Source of the DNA: a bacterium | Lineage (GTDB): Bacteria; Armatimonadota; Zipacnadia; Zipacnadales; Zipacnadaceae | DNA length: 6,531 bases | Reading direction: 5' to 3' | Assembly (NCBI GenBank): GCA_030607655.1 | Contig: JAUWJN010000159.1 | Location: forward strand, 1 to 6,531 | Shown: positions 6,289 through 6,531 of the stretch, piece after piece | How positions within the stretch are numbered: the first letter of the stretch is position 1 | How the letters are laid out: each line of letters begins with the position of its first letter | Position numbers and translations under genes: made by a program | Notes under the pieces: generated by a model | The model's input: the letters and a program-made list of their open reading frames with translations, nothing else | Database searches by the model: none | Told to the model about the DNA's origin: nothing

Positions 6289-6531
6289 GTGATTGATAGC
6301 AGCAAAGCTAGTCCGCTGTGGTTGTTTGTCAGCTTGCTTGGGTTACTAATTGCCTCCTCAGCCTTGACCCACAGCGCCGAACCCCTGAGGACCGTACCAG
6401 TGCCAGGTATGCCTTATCGCGTCCTCACCCCGAGCGGCCGGGTTCAGTATATCCCGCCCCGCGCAGTAGCCGACCGTCGTATCGTCAAGCTCCGCCCCGA
6501 TGTAGGGCCGGCCCAGCTTCCGCCCCTGGCG
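6289..6531 (+). CDS. Secreted protein, N-terminal part only; possibly a second subtilase
   Basis: An open frame runs from a GTG start to the window edge (81 codons, no stop). The frame is closed upstream by TGA at 6211-6213. The protein begins with a short charged stretch (IDSSK), a hydrophobic core PLWLFVSLLGLLIASSAL (residues 9-26) and a likely cleavage site near THSA (27-30), which is a clear Sec-type signal peptide. The next 50 residues are rich in Pro and Val and contain DRRIVKLRP (62-70). This resembles the first propeptide strand of bacterial subtilases and matches GQILVKL at the same relative place in the protease upstream. It lies 121 bp after that gene on the same strand, with no clear promoter of its own in between, so co-transcription is plausible. 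The signal peptide is well supported; the protease assignment is tentative because the catalytic part lies outside the window. Confidence 0.7.
   Translation, partial: MIDSSKASPLWLFVSLLGLLIASSALTHSAEPLRTVPVPGMPYRVLTPSGRVQYIPPRAVADRRIVKLRPDVGPAQLPPLA

Noticed and set aside
6210..6296. 28-codon frame ATG-AGA-AGG... in the spacer, considered as a leader peptide
   Set aside because: The composition (Arg/Ser-rich) follows from GC-rich noncoding sequence, and there is no good ribosome binding site before the ATG. It also overlaps the start of the next gene out of frame.

Overview
The window is bacterial DNA, with single-exon genes close together, sigma70-like promoters and AGGAGG-type ribosome binding sites. 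It holds three complete genes and the start of a fourth. The large secreted protease carries two FnIII modules, a doubled 'GWN..GNPF' module, a beta-rich domain and a FlgD-like C-terminal end. I associate that combination with Armatimonadota-like lineages or FCB-group candidate phyla. The assignment is an inference from protein style at about even odds, not something the sequence proves. GC content looks moderate to moderately high by eye.

Left half (minus strand). Positions 107-1378 encode a CNNM/CorC-type membrane protein (DUF21 membrane domain, CBS pair, CorC_HlyC domain), probably involved in Mg2+ export or homeostasis. It has its own well-formed promoter at 1432-1460. Upstream of it on the same strand, 1588-2505 encodes a class I SAM-dependent methyltransferase with an N-terminal Trm112-like zinc ribbon and an unusual SAM-binding motif I. 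An imperfect hairpin spans its stop codon. The 209-bp gap and the separate promoter suggest the two minus-strand genes are not a tight operon.

Right half (plus strand). The 257-bp divergent spacer 2506-2762 holds a near-consensus promoter (TTGACA, 17 bp, TATTAT). A perfect 7-bp inverted repeat lies over its spacer and -10 box and could be a repressor operator. It drives a 1134-residue subtilisin-family (S8) protease precursor at 2763-6167. That protein has a signal peptide, a fervidolysin-like propeptide, a complete D178/H248/S426 catalytic triad with N339, two acidic Ca2+-loop-like motifs, and about 650 residues of C-terminal beta-sandwich modules. A 121-bp gap with three small hairpins follows. 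A second secreted protein then starts at 6289 (GTG) and runs off the window end. The last visible residues resemble the start of a subtilase propeptide, so the two may form a pair of related exported proteases.

I see no mobile element, CRISPR array, tRNA, rRNA or recognisable riboswitch. The window mostly looks like ordinary chromosome. The most interesting parts are the modular tail of the protease, the operator-like palindrome in its promoter, and the possible second protease downstream.
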